Shown here: positions 62,761 through 64,000 of the stretch, in pieces
Layout of the letters: each line of letters starts with the position of its first letter
Position numbering within the stretch: the stretch's first letter is position 1
Assembly (NCBI GenBank): GCA_030998225.1
Contig: JAPYXD010000679.1
Span: forward strand, 1,426,001 to 1,490,000
Reading direction: 5' to 3'
Origin: Diplolepis rosae
Taxonomy: Eukaryota > Arthropoda > Insecta > Hymenoptera > Diplolepididae
Length of the DNA stretch: 64,000 nucleotides
Position numbers and translations under genes: made by a program
The notes under the pieces: model-generated
Databases searched by the model: none
What the model saw: the letters and a program-made list of their open reading frames with translations, nothing else
Told to the model about the DNA's origin: nothing

Positions 62761-64000
62761 CATAAAGTTACTGCAATCAAAAACCAAAGTCTTTTTTCGC
62801 GCCACGTTCTTAGTTTTAAAAATAATGCAAAGAGTTTGTCAACAAATGGCTTCCCTGGGTCAAACTTTCCTAATTTTGGTTTCGCTCCGCATACTTAAAT
62901 TTTAATTAATATTTTCATGAATGTAGCACAACGTTACTGCAATCAAAAACCAAAGTCTTTTTTCTCGCCACGTTCTTAGTTTTCGAGATTATTCGAAGAG
63001 TTTTTCCAGAAATGGCTTCCCCGTGTCAAACTTTGTTAATTTTCATTTCGCTCCGCAAACTCAAATTTTAATTTATATTTTCATTAATGTAGCACAAAGT
63101 TACTGCAATCAAAAACCAAAGTCTTTTTTCTCGCCACGTTCTTAGTTTTCGAGATTATTCGAAGAGTTTTTCCAGAAATGGCTTCCCCGTGTCAAACTTT
63201 CCTAATTTTGGTTTCGCCCCGCAAACTCAAATTTTAATTAATATTTTTATTAATGTAGAAAAAGGTGACTGCAATCAAAAACCAAAGTCTTTTTTTGCGC
63301 CACGTTCTTAGTTTTCAAAATAATTCAAAGAGTTTGTCAACAAATGGCTTCCATGGGTCAAACTTTCCTAATTTTGGTTTCGCACCGCAAACTCAAATTT
63401 AAATTTATATTTTCATGAATGTAGCACAACGTTACTGCAATCAAAAACCAAAGTCTTTTTTCTCGCCACGTTCTTAGTTTTCGAGATTATTCGAAGAGTT
63501 TTTCCAGAAATGGCTACACCGGGTCAAACTTTGTTAATTTTGGTTTCGCTCCGCAAACTCAAATTTTAATTCATATTTTTAAGAATGTAGCACAATGTGA
63601 CTGCAATCAAAAACCAAAGTCTTTTTTGAGCCACGTCCTTAGATTTCAAGATAATTTACAGAGTTTGTCAACAATTGGCTTCCCTGAGTCAAACTTTCCT
63701 AATTTTGGTGTCGCCCCGCAAACTCACATTTTAATTCATATTTTTATTAATGTTGCACAATCTGACTGCAATCAAAAACGAAAGTCTTTTTTGCTCTACG
63801 TTCTTAGTTTTCGAGATAATTCAAAGAGTTTCTCCAGGAATGGTTTCCCTGTGTCAAACTTTGTTAATTTTCGTTTTGCTCTGCAAACTCAAATTTTAAT
63901 TTATATTTATATTAATGTAGCATAACGTTACTACAATCAAAAACCAAAGTCTTTTTTCTCGCCCCGTTCTTAATTTTCGAGATTATTCAAAGAGTTTTTC

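Larger units (their letters stand above)
1..64000 (+). repeat. Satellite DNA array, 165/166 bp monomer, head-to-tail across the whole window
   Basis: The conserved words gccacgttcttag, aatgg, ccgcaaactcaaatttta and aatgtagcaca recur every 165-167 bp from the first to the last base, always in the same orientation. The commonest cause of the 165/166 difference is the length of the T run after aaagtc (six or seven) or of the A run in gcaatcaaaa(a)cc. I found no inversion, transposon, microsatellite block or unique spacer; every stretch can be placed in the monomer register. Hand count on a type A consensus gives 56 G+C in 166 bases. Such an array is typical of eukaryotic centromeric or other heterochromatic satellites; which of these it is cannot be decided from sequence alone. 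No stretch of 300 bp or more holds anything other than satellite. Confidence 0.98.
59600..64000 (+). repeat. Return to central-domain monomer types
   Basis: Type H monomers near 60,010-60,075, two E cassettes and C monomers near 61,640 and 63,626 reappear. The stretch 60,114-60,491 has the same monomer order as 21,028-21,405, 25,005-25,382 and 34,932-35,309. The window ends inside a monomer. Confidence 0.7.

Noticed and set aside
1..64000. CENP-B box in the monomer
   Set aside because: The best candidate is on the minus strand over ccccgtgtcaaactttg. It matches the CCCG half and the central T but not the CGAA half, so the core is incomplete in all forms I checked.
1..64000. RNA polymerase III gene or SINE (T-run terminators, B-box-like gttcaaac)
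   Set aside because: The T runs are part of the monomer, the B-box-like words (near 1,069 and 5,540) lack the final C, and no A-box at suitable spacing was seen.
1..64000. CRISPR array
   Set aside because: Repeat units are 165-166 bp with no unique spacers; the variable parts are alleles of the same sequence.
1..64000. Assignment to a named satellite family or species
   Set aside because: Several plant and animal satellites have monomers near 166 bp. I cannot match the sequence from memory with confidence, so a database search of the monomer would be needed.

Overview
This 64 kb window is one uninterrupted tandem satellite DNA array. It has no gene, RNA gene, transposable element or unique sequence that I can support. 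The monomer is 165 or 166 bp, about 34% GC on a hand-counted consensus, and every copy lies in the same orientation. The window opens and closes in mid-monomer, so the array continues on both sides. Roughly 385 monomers fit; this is estimated from spacing, not counted one by one. A nucleosome-length, AT-rich satellite array of this size points to a eukaryote and to centromeric, pericentromeric or other constitutive heterochromatin. I do not recognise the monomer and cannot name the species. Satellites of similar length are known from plants and animals, so length alone is not diagnostic.

The monomers fall into recognisable sequence types that recur in set orders, giving higher-order repeat (HOR) structure. 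Two main block haplotypes alternate: type A (ttccagaaatgg, then ccccgtgtcaaactttgtta) and type B (gtcaacaaatgg, then cctgggtcaaactttccta). Chimeras of the two are common. Further types are marked by short changes: gaaaaaggtgac (D), gaccgcgcatc (E1), a cgagaaatgg/ccgcgtcaaac form (S), gagccacgtccttagatttc (C), gctccgtaaac (H) and gctccgcatacttaaa (F).

Layout: (1) about 1-9,700 is a heterogeneous domain with monomer types not seen later, including a local 9-monomer HOR (1,489 bp spacing) at about 4.1-8.6 kb. (2) About 9,700-42,100 is organised around a recurrent three-monomer cassette (E1-E2-E3), with 10-, 26- and 31-monomer spacings and several kilobase-scale duplications. (3) About 42,200-44,060 is a locally homogenised run of S monomers. 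(4) About 44,100-59,600 consists of overlapping segmental duplications, including one roughly 13-monomer block present three times. (5) About 59,600-64,000 returns to the central-domain types, with two more E cassettes.

All longer open frames are on the + strand. They arise because a 165 bp monomer is exactly 55 codons, so consecutive 165 bp monomers stay in frame until a 166 bp monomer brings ttcttag into frame as a stop. Nearly all of the starts I checked would be GTG or TTG, and the variants change amino acids freely. I treat these frames as by-products of the satellite, not genes. The interest of the window lies in the evolution of the array: cassette order, one-monomer insertions and deletions between long duplicates, local homogenisation and small diverged patches.
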